Assembly: GCA_023430315.1 (NCBI GenBank)
Contig: JAEZAW010000264.1
Span: 1 to 39,756 of the forward strand
DNA: 39,756 nt
Origin: Pseudomonadota bacterium
Lineage (GTDB): Bacteria; Pseudomonadota; Alphaproteobacteria; Rhizobiales; Hyphomicrobiaceae
Reading direction: 5' to 3'
The notes under the pieces are model-generated. The model was not told the DNA's origin, searched no databases, and saw only the letters and a program-made list of their open reading frames with translations. The translations under genes were made by a program, and so were the position numbers. Position 1 is the first letter of the stretch. Every line of letters starts with the position of its first letter. Below are positions 15,257 through 23,318 of the stretch, piece after piece.

Positions 15257-16525
15257 GTGGAGAAGGTGCCCTTGTCTGTTGGTGTCGTGATCGAGGAGCG
15301 TGGGGGCAGGCCAGTCCCGGTGCTCATGCCATCCGGGCGGCCGATCGCCGAGATCGTCGCGGCTGTCCACGAGCACACCATCGACCAAGGGCTCGCCGCG
15401 CTCGCCATCGACGGTCTGGATCGCGAGAGCCTCGAGCCCGTGCTCGTCTACTGCGCGGAGCTCAAGTGCGAAGCGGACGATGCAACCTGTCCCGGCTGCA
15501 AACGGCGGACGGACGTGGATGGCATCGGATCGCTCGATGCGCTGGTCCGGCGCCACCGCGAGATCGTCATTGGCGATGGCGCTGTGCGGCTCGAGGGGCC
15601 TGGCGAGGCGGTGGGCGAAGCGGTCTCGCTCGAAGTCCTGGCGCGCGACTGGGCGGGCGAGAGCATCTGGTTCTGGGCCCGCCGCGTCATCCGCAAGCTC
15701 CGCCACGGCATCCGCCGTGCGCACATCCAGGGCTCGGCGTTCTCAGGTGGTGAGGCGCCGGCCGTGCTGCTCATGGAGCCACAGCTCGCCGACAACATCG
15801 GCATGGTGGCTCGTGCCATGGCGAACACCGGCCTCGATGAATTGCGCCTGATCGCGCCCCGCGACGGCTGGCCGAACGAGAAGGCGCGCATTGCCGCCTC
15901 GGGGGCCAACTACGTGGTCGACGACGGCGTCGCCCATGGCACGCTCGCGGAGGCCATCGGCGATCTCAACTGGGTGGCGGCGACGACGGCGCGCCAGCGC
16001 GATCTGAGAAAGCCCGTGCTGACGCCGGAACAAGTCGTGGCCGAGATCCGCCGACGCGCTGCGGACGGCCAGCGCTGCGGCATCTTGTTCGGTCGCGAGC
16101 GCAATGGTCTGGAGACGGACGAAGTGGCCGTATGCGACGCCGTTGTCATGATCCCGGTGAACGCGCGATTCGCTTCGCTCAACCTCGCCCAGGCGGTTCT
16201 GCTCATCGGCTACGAATGGATGCGCCAGCACGAGCGCGCGAGCCTCGGGCGCGTCACGACCTACGAGACGCCGCTGGCGACTGGGCTGAACGTCGGGGCG
16301 AGCCGGCCGGCGACCAAGGAAGAGATGCTCGGGCTCTATGAGCACCTGGAGCGGGAGCTTGAAAGGCTTGGATTTTTCAATCCGCCGGAGAAGCGCCAGA
16401 CAATGGTGCGTAACATCAGATCCTTGCTTGCCCGCATGGAAGCGACCGAGCAAGAAGTGCGAACGCTGAGGGGGATTGTAGCCGCTTTGGCACAGGGCAA
16501 AGGGCGCGCGCGAAAGGCGCCATAA
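15257..16525 (+). CDS. SpoU/TrmJ-type RNA 2'-O-methyltransferase with extra N-terminal Cys-containing domain
   Basis: Residues about 167-325 form a SPOUT methyltransferase domain: PQLADNIGMVARAMANTG, then the SAM-knot motifs FGRERNGLETDEVAVCD and IPVNARFASLNLAQAV. The C-terminal tail (LERELERLGFFNPPEKR) matches TrmJ, which methylates the ribose of tRNA position 32. TrmJ proteins are usually about 240-270 residues; here 422 residues are read. The first ~155 residues are a separate domain with Cys66, Cys71, Cys78 and Cys81 (C-x4-C-x6-C-x2-C, zinc-finger-like) and a Trp/Arg-rich helix (DWAGESIWFWARRVIRKL). Codon bias is continuous, so the fusion appears real. The start is GTG 15257 with only a weak ribosome site. 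The role of the extra domain is unknown; substrate specificity is inferred from family. Confidence 0.85.
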   Translation: MEKVPLSVGVVIEERGGRPVPVLMPSGRPIAEIVAAVHEHTIDQGLAALAIDGLDRESLEPVLVYCAELKCEADDATCPGCKRRTDVDGIGSLDALVRRHREIVIGDGAVRLEGPGEAVGEAVSLEVLARDWAGESIWFWARRVIRKLRHGIRRAHIQGSAFSGGEAPAVLLMEPQLADNIGMVARAMANTGLDELRLIAPRDGWPNEKARIAASGANYVVDDGVAHGTLAEAIGDLNWVAATTARQRDLRKPVLTPEQVVAEIRRRAADGQRCGILFGRERNGLETDEVAVCDAVVMIPVNARFASLNLAQAVLLIGYEWMRQHERASLGRVTTYETPLATGLNVGASRPATKEEMLGLYEHLERELERLGFFNPPEKRQTMVRNIRSLLARMEATEQEVRTLRGIVAALAQGKGRARKAP

Positions 16526-16573
16526 GTTTGCCCAACTTGCAGCCGAGCGATGCGCTTCGCCAGTGGGGGCTGG

Positions 16574-16596
16574 TCCCGGCGCTGCGGTGCCCGGGA
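16574..16596. repeat. REP-like imperfect hairpin in an intergenic region
   Basis: TCCCGGCGC ... GTGCCCGGGA forms a hairpin with a TGCG loop, followed by TGACG. Sequences built on CCCGGGATGAC-like arms recur between genes in many alphaproteobacterial chromosomes. Only one copy is seen in this window, so the assignment is tentative; it could equally be a weak terminator after the methyltransferase gene. Confidence 0.35.
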
Positions 16597-16680
16597 TGAC
16601 GAACAGCGCTGCCGTATCCGCGAGGCGGGCGTCGCTGCGTACGAGCGAGCTGTGGCAATCGAGGGGCTGAGGTAATGAGA

Positions 16681-17298
16681 ATGGCTTCGACGACGTTGAA
16701 ACGTGCGATTGCCGGCGTGTTCGCCTGCGCGGCGCTGGCAGCCAGCGCCGGCGCCGAGGCCCAGTCGCAGGGTAAGCTCAGCGACAAGTCCGTGAACACG
16801 CTCATGGAGTATGCCTGGCAGATCCTGCCGAGCAAGTTCACGACACCCGACGGCAAGGTCATCGAGGTCGACAAGTCGAAGCGGGACGGAAATATCGTGC
16901 CCATGGAGAACGGGCGCGACATCATCAGGATAGGCTACAGCTCCGCGCAGGCGCAGGTCTGCGAGCTGTGGGAGGAGCAGCAGGCCAATTACGACACGCT
17001 GATGCGGCGGGAACTTCGCAAGAAGAAGTGGACCGACCAGCAGCTGCTCTACATCACCACACTGCACCGCATGACGATCCATGCCATCGCCGGCAAGCTC
17101 AAGGTCGAGGAGAAGGAAGGCGAGCTGAAGGTCTTCCTCGAGCCGATCAAGCCCGGCGAAGTCAAGTGCACCGACGAGCAGAAGGCCAAGATCCGGGAGG
17201 CGATCCAGGCCAATGTGGCGCAGGACGCTGCCGCAGCCAAAGAAGCGGCGGCCGAGAGCAAAGCAGCCCCGCCGCCCGCCGCCCCGAAGAAGAAGTGA
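16681..17298 (+). CDS. Exported hypothetical protein
   Basis: I do not recognise the family. The 205-residue protein has a Sec-type signal peptide (MASTTLKRAIAGVFACAALA, then a cleavage site about AEA|QS). The mature domain begins with LSDKSVNTLMEYAWQILPSKFT, contains one Cys in QVCELWEEQ and another in VKCTDEQ, and ends in an Ala/Lys/Pro-rich low-complexity tail. It is probably periplasmic. ATG 16681 is preferred because GAGG lies 8 bases upstream; an ATG at 16675 is only 2 bases from that site. The stop is 18 bases from the convergent dapD stop. Confidence 0.8.
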   Translation: MASTTLKRAIAGVFACAALAASAGAEAQSQGKLSDKSVNTLMEYAWQILPSKFTTPDGKVIEVDKSKRDGNIVPMENGRDIIRIGYSSAQAQVCELWEEQQANYDTLMRRELRKKKWTDQQLLYITTLHRMTIHAIAGKLKVEEKEGELKVFLEPIKPGEVKCTDEQKAKIREAIQANVAQDAAAAKEAAAESKAAPPPAAPKKK

Positions 17299-17316
17299 CG
17301 CTTCAGGTAGTCGGCC

Positions 17317-18159
17317 TCAGTCCCTGAGCAGGTCGTTGATGCTCGTCTTCGAGCGCGTCTGCGCGTCCACTGTCTTCACGATCACCGCGCAGTAGAGGCC
17401 TGGTCCGGTCATGCCGTTCGGAAGGGGCAGGCCGGGAAGCGTGCCGGGCACGACCACGGAATAGGGCGGCACCTTGCCCATGTGGATCTGGCCGGTGCTG
17501 CGGTCGACGATCTTCGTCGTCGCCGAGATGAACACGCCCATCGAGAGCACCGAGCCCTCGCCGACGATCACGCCCTCCACGACCTCCGAACGCGCGCCGA
17601 TGAAGCAATTGTCCTCGATGATGACCGGGTTCGCCTGGAGCGGCTCGAGCACCCCGCCGATGCCGACGCCACCCGAGAGATGCACATCGCGGCCGATCTG
17701 CGCACACGAGCCGACGGTCGCCCAGGTATCGACCATGGTGCGCTCGCCGACATAGGCGCCGAGGTTCACGAACGAGGGCATCAGCACGACATTCGGCGCG
17801 ACGTAGGCGCCCCGGCGCACGACGGCGCCAGGGACGGCGCGGAAAGCGGCCTTCTTGAAGTCATCGGGGCTCATGCCGGCGAACTTGGAGGGGACCTTGT
17901 CCCACCAGCTCGCGCCGCCGGGGGCGCCCGAGATGAGCCCCATGTCGTTCAGGCGGAAGGACAGCAGCACGGCCTTCTTGAGCCACTGGTTGACGATCCA
18001 TGTGTCGCCCTTCTTCTCGGCCGTGCGCGCGGTGCCCTTGTCCAGCATGTCGATGGCGGTATCGACGGCATCCCGAACCGCACCCTTGGTTTGGGCGGTG
18101 ATGCCGTCGCGCGCCTCCCAGGCCGCATCGATCGTGGATTGCAGGTCGGCGGTCGACAT
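17317..18159 (-). CDS. dapD: 2,3,4,5-tetrahydropyridine-2,6-dicarboxylate N-succinyltransferase
   Basis: DapD transfers succinyl from succinyl-CoA to tetrahydrodipicolinate in the succinylase branch of lysine and meso-diaminopimelate synthesis. The 280-residue length fits the family (about 275-285). The protein has the alpha-helical N-domain, then the left-handed beta-helix hexapeptide region (RRGAYVAPNVVLMPSFVNLGAYV, MVDTWATVGSCAQIG, HLSGGVGIGG) and the C-terminal GQIHMGKVPPYSVVVPG. ATG 18159 has GAGGAG 7 bases upstream. It is convergent with the exported protein gene and divergent from the small Lys/Ala-rich gene. dapE, often adjacent, is not present here. Confidence 0.97.
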   Translation of the reverse strand: MSTADLQSTIDAAWEARDGITAQTKGAVRDAVDTAIDMLDKGTARTAEKKGDTWIVNQWLKKAVLLSFRLNDMGLISGAPGGASWWDKVPSKFAGMSPDDFKKAAFRAVPGAVVRRGAYVAPNVVLMPSFVNLGAYVGERTMVDTWATVGSCAQIGRDVHLSGGVGIGGVLEPLQANPVIIEDNCFIGARSEVVEGVIVGEGSVLSMGVFISATTKIVDRSTGQIHMGKVPPYSVVVPGTLPGLPLPNGMTGPGLYCAVIVKTVDAQTRSKTSINDLLRD

Positions 18160-18448
18160 GGCGCTGCTCCTCGGAAAGCCATTGATGGGGTCGGCCGCTT
18201 TTGGCGCGGGGGTGCAGCGACTGTCAATCGCTTCGAGCGGAGATGCGCATATGAAGGCACGGCGCGACGCGCGTTTCGACGCCCGAAAATTTTTGCAGCT
18301 CACGTGCCGCAGAAGCGGCGCGCTGCATTGCGCTTCCTTGAAACACAATCCACAATGCGGCGCATTCGATACCCATTACGCGCTCTGTCGAATCCGACTA
18401 CTGATAAGCTGTGACTGATCCGTTCGCCCACCCTCGGAGGGAACCGAA

Positions 18449-18700
18449 ATGGCAGCGAAGAAGAGCGAGAGCACCGGCACCAAGGCGGCCGCAGCCGCTT
18501 CCAAGGTTCTGAAGGATCCCAAGGCCAGCAAGGACGCCAAGACGGCGGCGGCCTCGGCCCTCACCCAGAGCAAGAGCAAGGAAACCACCAGCGCCAAAGC
18601 GGCAGCGGCGGCATCCAAGGTCATGAAGGACCCCAAGGCCAGCAAGGAAGCCAAGTCGGCAGCGGCCTCGACCCTGACGCAGCGTCCGGGCAAAAAGTAA
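18449..18700 (+). CDS. Small Lys/Ala-rich two-repeat protein
   Basis: The 83-residue protein is two near-identical 29-residue units (residues 12-40 and 50-78; 25 of 29 positions the same) with a 38-residue period. Each unit has an Ala-run helix, SKV-x-KDPKASK, then AAAS-x-LTQ. It is strongly basic, lacks Cys, Trp and aromatic residues, and resembles histone-tail or linker-like proteins in composition. Similar short proteins occur in rhizobia but have no established role that I can cite. GGAGG lies 8 bases before the start and a terminator follows. The ior gene begins 290 bases downstream. Confidence 0.8.
   Translation: MAAKKSESTGTKAAAAASKVLKDPKASKDAKTAAASALTQSKSKETTSAKAAAAASKVMKDPKASKEAKSAAASTLTQRPGKK
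18482..18682 (+). repeat. Two tandem coding repeats, 114-base period
   Basis: The 87-base unit at 18482-18568 recurs at 18596-18682, encoding 29-residue repeats separated by a nine-residue spacer. Four amino-acid differences separate the copies. It is an internal gene duplication, not a mobile element. Confidence 0.8.
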
Positions 18701-18731
18701 CGCCCTCACCGCTTGGCGAACGCGCATAGGG

Positions 18732-18768
18732 AAGCCGCCGGGATGTTCGGCGGCTTTCTTCGTTTTGA
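18732..18768 (+). terminator. Intrinsic terminator after the Lys/Ala-rich gene
   Basis: AAGCCGCCG (18732-18740) pairs perfectly with CGGCGGCTT (18748-18756) around a 7-base loop and is followed by a T-rich tract (TCTTCGTTTT). It lies 31 bases after the stop codon. Confidence 0.8.
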
Positions 18769-18864
18769 CGCCGCTCGAGGAGATGACTGCCGTTAGTATT
18801 GTCGCCAGGAATGCATTGGCGGTCGGCTGTTCGGACTTGAATGCAAGTCACTCCATTGCGATGT

Positions 18865-18878
18865 TTGATTGATATCAA
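18865..18878. promoter_or_regulatory. FNR/FixK-type binding site upstream of the indolepyruvate oxidoreductase gene
   Basis: TTGATTGATATCAA matches the TTGAT-N4-ATCAA consensus of FNR/FixK/Anr regulators at all ten defined positions. Its centre is about 119 bases before the start codon of the ferredoxin oxidoreductase. An AT-rich stretch follows. No clear -10 is visible, so the exact promoter cannot be placed. Confidence 0.65.
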
Positions 18879-18990
18879 AAACTATGTCAGCATTACTGAC
18901 CAATGCATTGCCCCCGTGATTGGGGACGATCTGTGCCGATGCACCCGCGCGTTGATGGGGGCGGGGCCGCTGCCCAAAAGGTGATCTTCT

Positions 18991-21900
18991 ATGGTCAAGA
19001 GCAGCCCGACACTCGACGACAAGTTCGATCTGAACGACACCCATCAGCTGCTGACGGGCGCGCAGGCGATCGTCCGCCTCGTCATGATGCAGCAGGCCCG
19101 CGACAAGCAGGCGGGCCTCAATACCGGCGGATACGTCAGCGGCTATCGCGGCTCGCCGATCGCGGGTCTCGAAGGCGCGATGCTGCGCACGCGCAAGCTG
19201 CTCTCGAAGTACAACATCGTCTTCAATCCCGGCCTGAACGAGGACATTGCCGCGACCGCCATCTGGGGCAGCCAGCAGGCCGAGATCCGCGGCGACGGGA
19301 AATACGACGGCGTATTCGGCATCTGGTACGGCAAGGGGCCTGGCGTCGACCGCACCGGTGACGTCTTCCGCCACGCCAATCATGCCGGCTCCTCGAAGCA
19401 TGGTGGCGTGCTGGCGCTGCTCGGCGACGACCACACCTGCGAAAGCTCGACCTCGGCGCATCAGTCCGAGTTCGCCATGGTCGACGCGATGATCCCGGTG
19501 CTGAACCCGGCGGGCGTGCAGGAGATCCTCGACTATGGCCTGCTCGGCATCGCGCTTTCGCGCTTTGCCGGTGTCTGGGTCGGCATCAAGTGCGTCAAGG
19601 ACAACATCGAGTCGACGGCAACAGTCGATGGCCGCCTCGACCGCGTGCAGGTCAAGATTCCCGAAGACTTCATCATGCCGCCCGGCGGGCTCAACATTCG
19701 CGTCGGCGATCAGGCGCTCGACAAGGAAGCACGCCTCTTCGACTACAAGCGAGGCGCGATCCTCGCCTTTGCCCGCGCCAACAAGCTCGACCGTATCGTC
19801 ACGAGCGGCGGTCCGGATGCCAAGATCGGCATCATCACGACCGGCAAGAGCTATCTCGATGTCCGCGCGGCCATGGAAGAGCTCGGCATCGATGAGATCA
19901 AGGCGAACCAGCTTGGCCTGCGCCTCTACAAGGTTGGCATGCCCTGGCCGCTCGAGTCAGAAGGCGTGAAGCGGTTCGCCGAAGGACTCGATCTCATTCT
20001 CGTTGTCGAGGAGAAGCGCTCACTCATCGAGACGCAGGTCAAGGAGCAGCTCTACGATCTGCCGAACCGGCCGCAGGTGCTCGGCAAGAAGGACGAGAAC
20101 GAGCAGTGGCTCTTCCCGGCGAAGGGCGCGCTCGAGTCGACGCAGATCGCGCTGGCGCTCGGCGAGCGCATGATCCGCGCCGGGCGCTGTGACGAGGGCA
20201 TTCGAGCGCGCGTCGACGAGCTGAAGAAGCTGCGCGGCAACAAGGCGCTAGGCGCCGAGGCTGCTACGCGCATTCCATACTTCTGCCCAGGCTGCCCGCA
20301 CAACTCATCGACCGTCGTGCCGGAAGGCTCCCGCGCTTACGCCGGCATCGGCTGCCACTACATGGCGCAGTGGATGGACCGCTCCACTGAAGGGTGGACG
20401 CACATGGGCGGTGAGGGCGCGAACTGGGTCGGCGAGGCGCCGTTCTCCAAGCGCAAGCATGTCTTCCAGAATCTCGGCGACGGCACGTACTTGCACTCGG
20501 GCAGCCTCGCGATCCGCGCGGCCGTGGCGACGAACACCAACATCACCTACAAGATCCTCTACAACGACGCGGTTGCCATGACCGGCGGCCAGTCGCTGGA
20601 AAGTGGCACGACTGTGGGCCGTATCGCCGCGCAGGTGCTTGCAGAAGGCGTGAAGAAGCTCGTCGTCGTCACGGACGAGCCGCACAAGTATCCGTCCGGT
20701 TTTCTGCCGGCGGGCACGCCCGTGTATCACCGCCGCGATCTCATGAAGGTACAGAAGGACCTGGCGGAGATCGATGGCGTCACGGCGCTCATCTACGATC
20801 AGACCTGTGCTGCCGAGAAGCGGCGCCGCCGCAAGCGCGGCGCGTTCCCAGATCCGGTGAAGCGCGCCTTCATCAATCCCGCCGTGTGCGAAGGCTGCGG
20901 CGACTGCGGCGTGAAATCGAACTGCGTCGCGATCGTGCCGCTCGAGACAGAGCTCGGCACCAAGCGCGCCATCGACCAGTCGACCTGCAACAAGGATTTC
21001 TCCTGCGTCAACGGCTTCTGCCCGAGCTTCGTGACCGTGCACGGCGCTGTACCGAGGAAACCCAAGGGCGCGGCCGGCGACGGCGGCCTTACGACCATGC
21101 TCGCGAGCCTTCCGGAGCCGACGCAGCCGGGCCTCGACAAGCCCTACACCATCATCGTCACGGGCGTCGGCGGCACGGGTGTGGTGACCATCTCGGCCGT
21201 GCTCGGTCAGGCCGCGCATCTCGACGGCAAGGGCTTCGGCTCGATCGATATGACGGGCCTCGCGCAGAAGGGTGGCGCCGTCGCGTGCCACATCCGCGTG
21301 GCGAAGTCGGCCGAGGACATTCATGCGATCCGCATCGGCACGGCGGCGAGCGACCTCGTCATCGGCTGCGATCTCGTCGTGACGGCCTCCAACAAGGTGC
21401 TCGAGACCATCCGTCCGGATCACACGGCGGTCATGGTATCGACGTACGAGATGCCGGTTGCTGACTTCACACGTCAACCGGATCTGAAGGTGCCGGGCCA
21501 GGCGCTGCTGCGCGCGATCGAGGAGCGCGTGCGCAAGGGCGACCTCCATACGCTCGATGCGAACGATCTTGCCGTGAAGCTCTTCGCCGACTCGATCGCC
21601 TCGAACATGTTCATGCTCGGCTATGCCTACCAGCTCGGCAAGGTGCCGGTGGGTGCCGAGGCCATCGAGAAGGCCATCGAGCTCAACGGTGCCGCCATCG
21701 AGATGAACCGCTCGGCCTTCCGTTTCGGCCGGCTTGCGGCGCACGACATGAAGGCCATCGAGCGCATCGTGAAGCCGCGTACGGCCAAGACGGCGCCGAC
21801 GCTCGACGATATCGTCACGACGCGCGTGAAGTACCTCACGGACTACCAGGACGCTGCCTACGCGAAGCGCTTCACCGACATGGTCGAGCGCTTCAAGAGG

Positions 21901-22464
21901 CTTGAGGCGGAGAAGGCGCCGGGCTCGACAGGCCTCGCCGAGGCGGTCGCCACGGGCTACTACAAGCTGCTTTCCTACAAGGACGAGTACGAGGTTGCGC
22001 GACTTCAGTCGGATGGGCGGCTCGCGGAAGCGATCAAGACCGCTTTCGACGGCAACCACAAGCTCGAGTTCCATCTGGCGCCGCCGCTGCTCTCCTGGTT
22101 CTTCCGCGACAAGGTCACGGGCCATCCGAGGAAGATCAGCCTCGGTGCCTGGATGATGCCGGTCTTCGGCTTGCTCGCGAAAGGCAAGAAGCTGCGCGGC
22201 ACGCGCTGGGACGTCTTCGGCATGACGGCCGAGCGCAAGCTCGAGCGACAGATGATCCTCGACTACGAGGTCGTGCTCGGCGAGATCGAGCGTCGGCTTT
22301 CGAAGGATACGCACGCGGTGGCGATGGCGCTTGCGCGGCTTCCCGAGGAGATCCGCGGCTTCGGCCACGTCAAGCACGCGAACTACGAGAAGGCGAAGCG
22401 CAAGGAAGCCTCGCTGCTCGCCATGCTGCGCGATCCGAAGCCGGCGCGTGTCGCCGCCGAATAG
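18991..22464 (+). CDS. Indolepyruvate ferredoxin oxidoreductase, fused alpha/beta subunits
   Basis: This 1157-residue thiamine-diphosphate and Fe-S enzyme oxidatively decarboxylates aryl pyruvates to aryl acyl-CoA with ferredoxin as acceptor. Domains in order: pyrimidine-binding TPP domain (about 1-390; GGYVSGYRGSPIAG), a Cys pair in FCPGCPHNSST, the Mg/TPP domain (about 430-625), Fe-S ligand Cys633/636/639/645 and Cys666/672/677, the gamma-type oxidoreductase domain (GVGGTGVVTISAVLGQAA, about 725-900) and a C-terminal domain. This fused arrangement is usual in proteobacteria, against split IorA/IorB in archaea. AAGGTG lies 7 bases before the ATG. The perfect FNR/FixK-type box upstream suggests low-oxygen control, in line with an oxygen-sensitive enzyme. 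A GST gene follows. Confidence 0.95.
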   Translation: MVKSSPTLDDKFDLNDTHQLLTGAQAIVRLVMMQQARDKQAGLNTGGYVSGYRGSPIAGLEGAMLRTRKLLSKYNIVFNPGLNEDIAATAIWGSQQAEIRGDGKYDGVFGIWYGKGPGVDRTGDVFRHANHAGSSKHGGVLALLGDDHTCESSTSAHQSEFAMVDAMIPVLNPAGVQEILDYGLLGIALSRFAGVWVGIKCVKDNIESTATVDGRLDRVQVKIPEDFIMPPGGLNIRVGDQALDKEARLFDYKRGAILAFARANKLDRIVTSGGPDAKIGIITTGKSYLDVRAAMEELGIDEIKANQLGLRLYKVGMPWPLESEGVKRFAEGLDLILVVEEKRSLIETQVKEQLYDLPNRPQVLGKKDENEQWLFPAKGALESTQIALALGERMIRAGRCDEGIRARVDELKKLRGNKALGAEAATRIPYFCPGCPHNSSTVVPEGSRAYAGIGCHYMAQWMDRSTEGWTHMGGEGANWVGEAPFSKRKHVFQNLGDGTYLHSGSLAIRAAVATNTNITYKILYNDAVAMTGGQSLESGTTVGRIAAQVLAEGVKKLVVVTDEPHKYPSGFLPAGTPVYHRRDLMKVQKDLAEIDGVTALIYDQTCAAEKRRRRKRGAFPDPVKRAFINPAVCEGCGDCGVKSNCVAIVPLETELGTKRAIDQSTCNKDFSCVNGFCPSFVTVHGAVPRKPKGAAGDGGLTTMLASLPEPTQPGLDKPYTIIVTGVGGTGVVTISAVLGQAAHLDGKGFGSIDMTGLAQKGGAVACHIRVAKSAEDIHAIRIGTAASDLVIGCDLVVTASNKVLETIRPDHTAVMVSTYEMPVADFTRQPDLKVPGQALLRAIEERVRKGDLHTLDANDLAVKLFADSIASNMFMLGYAYQLGKVPVGAEAIEKAIELNGAAIEMNRSAFRFGRLAAHDMKAIERIVKPRTAKTAPTLDDIVTTRVKYLTDYQDAAYAKRFTDMVERFKRLEAEKAPGSTGLAEAVATGYYKLLSYKDEYEVARLQSDGRLAEAIKTAFDGNHKLEFHLAPPLLSWFFRDKVTGHPRKISLGAWMMPVFGLLAKGKKLRGTRWDVFGMTAERKLERQMILDYEVVLGEIERRLSKDTHAVAMALARLPEEIRGFGHVKHANYEKAKRKEASLLAMLRDPKPARVAAE

Positions 22465-22558
22465 GGAAAGGCATTCCAAAATAGGTGGCTTGACCGCTTC
22501 ACCGTAGTCGCGCGGCGTGCCAAAAGCATGGGGCCTTTCTCCAAATCAAGGAAACCCC

Positions 22559-23212
22559 ATGCTCAAGATCTACGGGCTGTACCGCTCACGCGCGACGCGC
22601 AACATTTGGCTCTGTGATGAGCTTGGCGTTCCCTACGAGCTCGTTCCGGTCGTCCAGGCCGATCGCGCCGGTGCTGCCAAAGCCGCATTCCCGATGACGA
22701 CGAGGTCGCCCGAGTTCCTAAAGATCAATCCGAACGGCCATATCCCGTCGATCGACGATGGCGGGCTGATTCTCCACGAGTCGCTCGGCATCAATCTCTA
22801 CCTGGCGAAGAAGCATGGTGGCCCACTGGCGCCGGCGAACATTGCCGAGGACGGCCTCATGTCGACCTGGACGGCGTGGGCACTGACCGAAGTCGAGCCC
22901 CGCTCGATCCTCGTTCTCTACCATCGGGTCGCAAAGCCGGTGGACCAGCGCGATCCCAAGATCGCAGATGCCGCGGTCGAAGCGCTGAAGGCGCCTTTTG
23001 CCGTCCTCAACAAGGCGCTGGCTGACACGGGCTATGTAGTCGGCGGGCGCTTTACAGTCGCCGATATCAACATCGCCGAGTGCGTACGCTACGCCATGGC
23101 CGCGCCCGAGCTCTTCGAGGCCAATCCGAACGTGAAGGCTTGGCTAGCCAAGGTGCAGGCTCGTCCCGCCTTCAAGGCAATGATGGCCAAGCGCGACCTC
23201 GAGCCCGCCTGA
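22559..23212 (+). CDS. Glutathione S-transferase family protein
   Basis: The 217-residue protein has an N-terminal thioredoxin-like domain (MLKIYGLYRSRATRNIWLCDELGVPYELV) with the FLKINPNGHIPSIDDGGLILHESLGI segment that forms the glutathione site, and a helical C-terminal domain (FTVADINIAECVRYA). Such proteins conjugate or reduce electrophiles with glutathione. The catalytic residue (Ser/Tyr near the N-terminus) cannot be assigned with certainty. AAGGA lies 6 bases before the ATG at 22559; an upstream in-frame start at 22517 adds 14 non-conserved residues. It sits where rpsB-tsf usually precedes pyrH. Confidence 0.88.
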   Translation: MLKIYGLYRSRATRNIWLCDELGVPYELVPVVQADRAGAAKAAFPMTTRSPEFLKINPNGHIPSIDDGGLILHESLGINLYLAKKHGGPLAPANIAEDGLMSTWTAWALTEVEPRSILVLYHRVAKPVDQRDPKIADAAVEALKAPFAVLNKALADTGYVVGGRFTVADINIAECVRYAMAAPELFEANPNVKAWLAKVQARPAFKAMMAKRDLEPA

Positions 23213-23318
23213 GGCCGGCCCGAAGCGGGATATCCGCGGAGCCTGATGATCGTGTCTTGACGATCTCGCCGGGCGGCGGCATTCGATGCGCAACGTCGGC
23301 CGACACAGGAGGATGGCA

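Noticed and set aside
20305..22479. Long open frame on the minus strand opposite the indolepyruvate oxidoreductase gene
   Set aside because: It mirrors a clearly conserved gene. The translated product is Arg/His/Asp-rich with no recognisable domain, as expected from antisense frames in GC-rich DNA.
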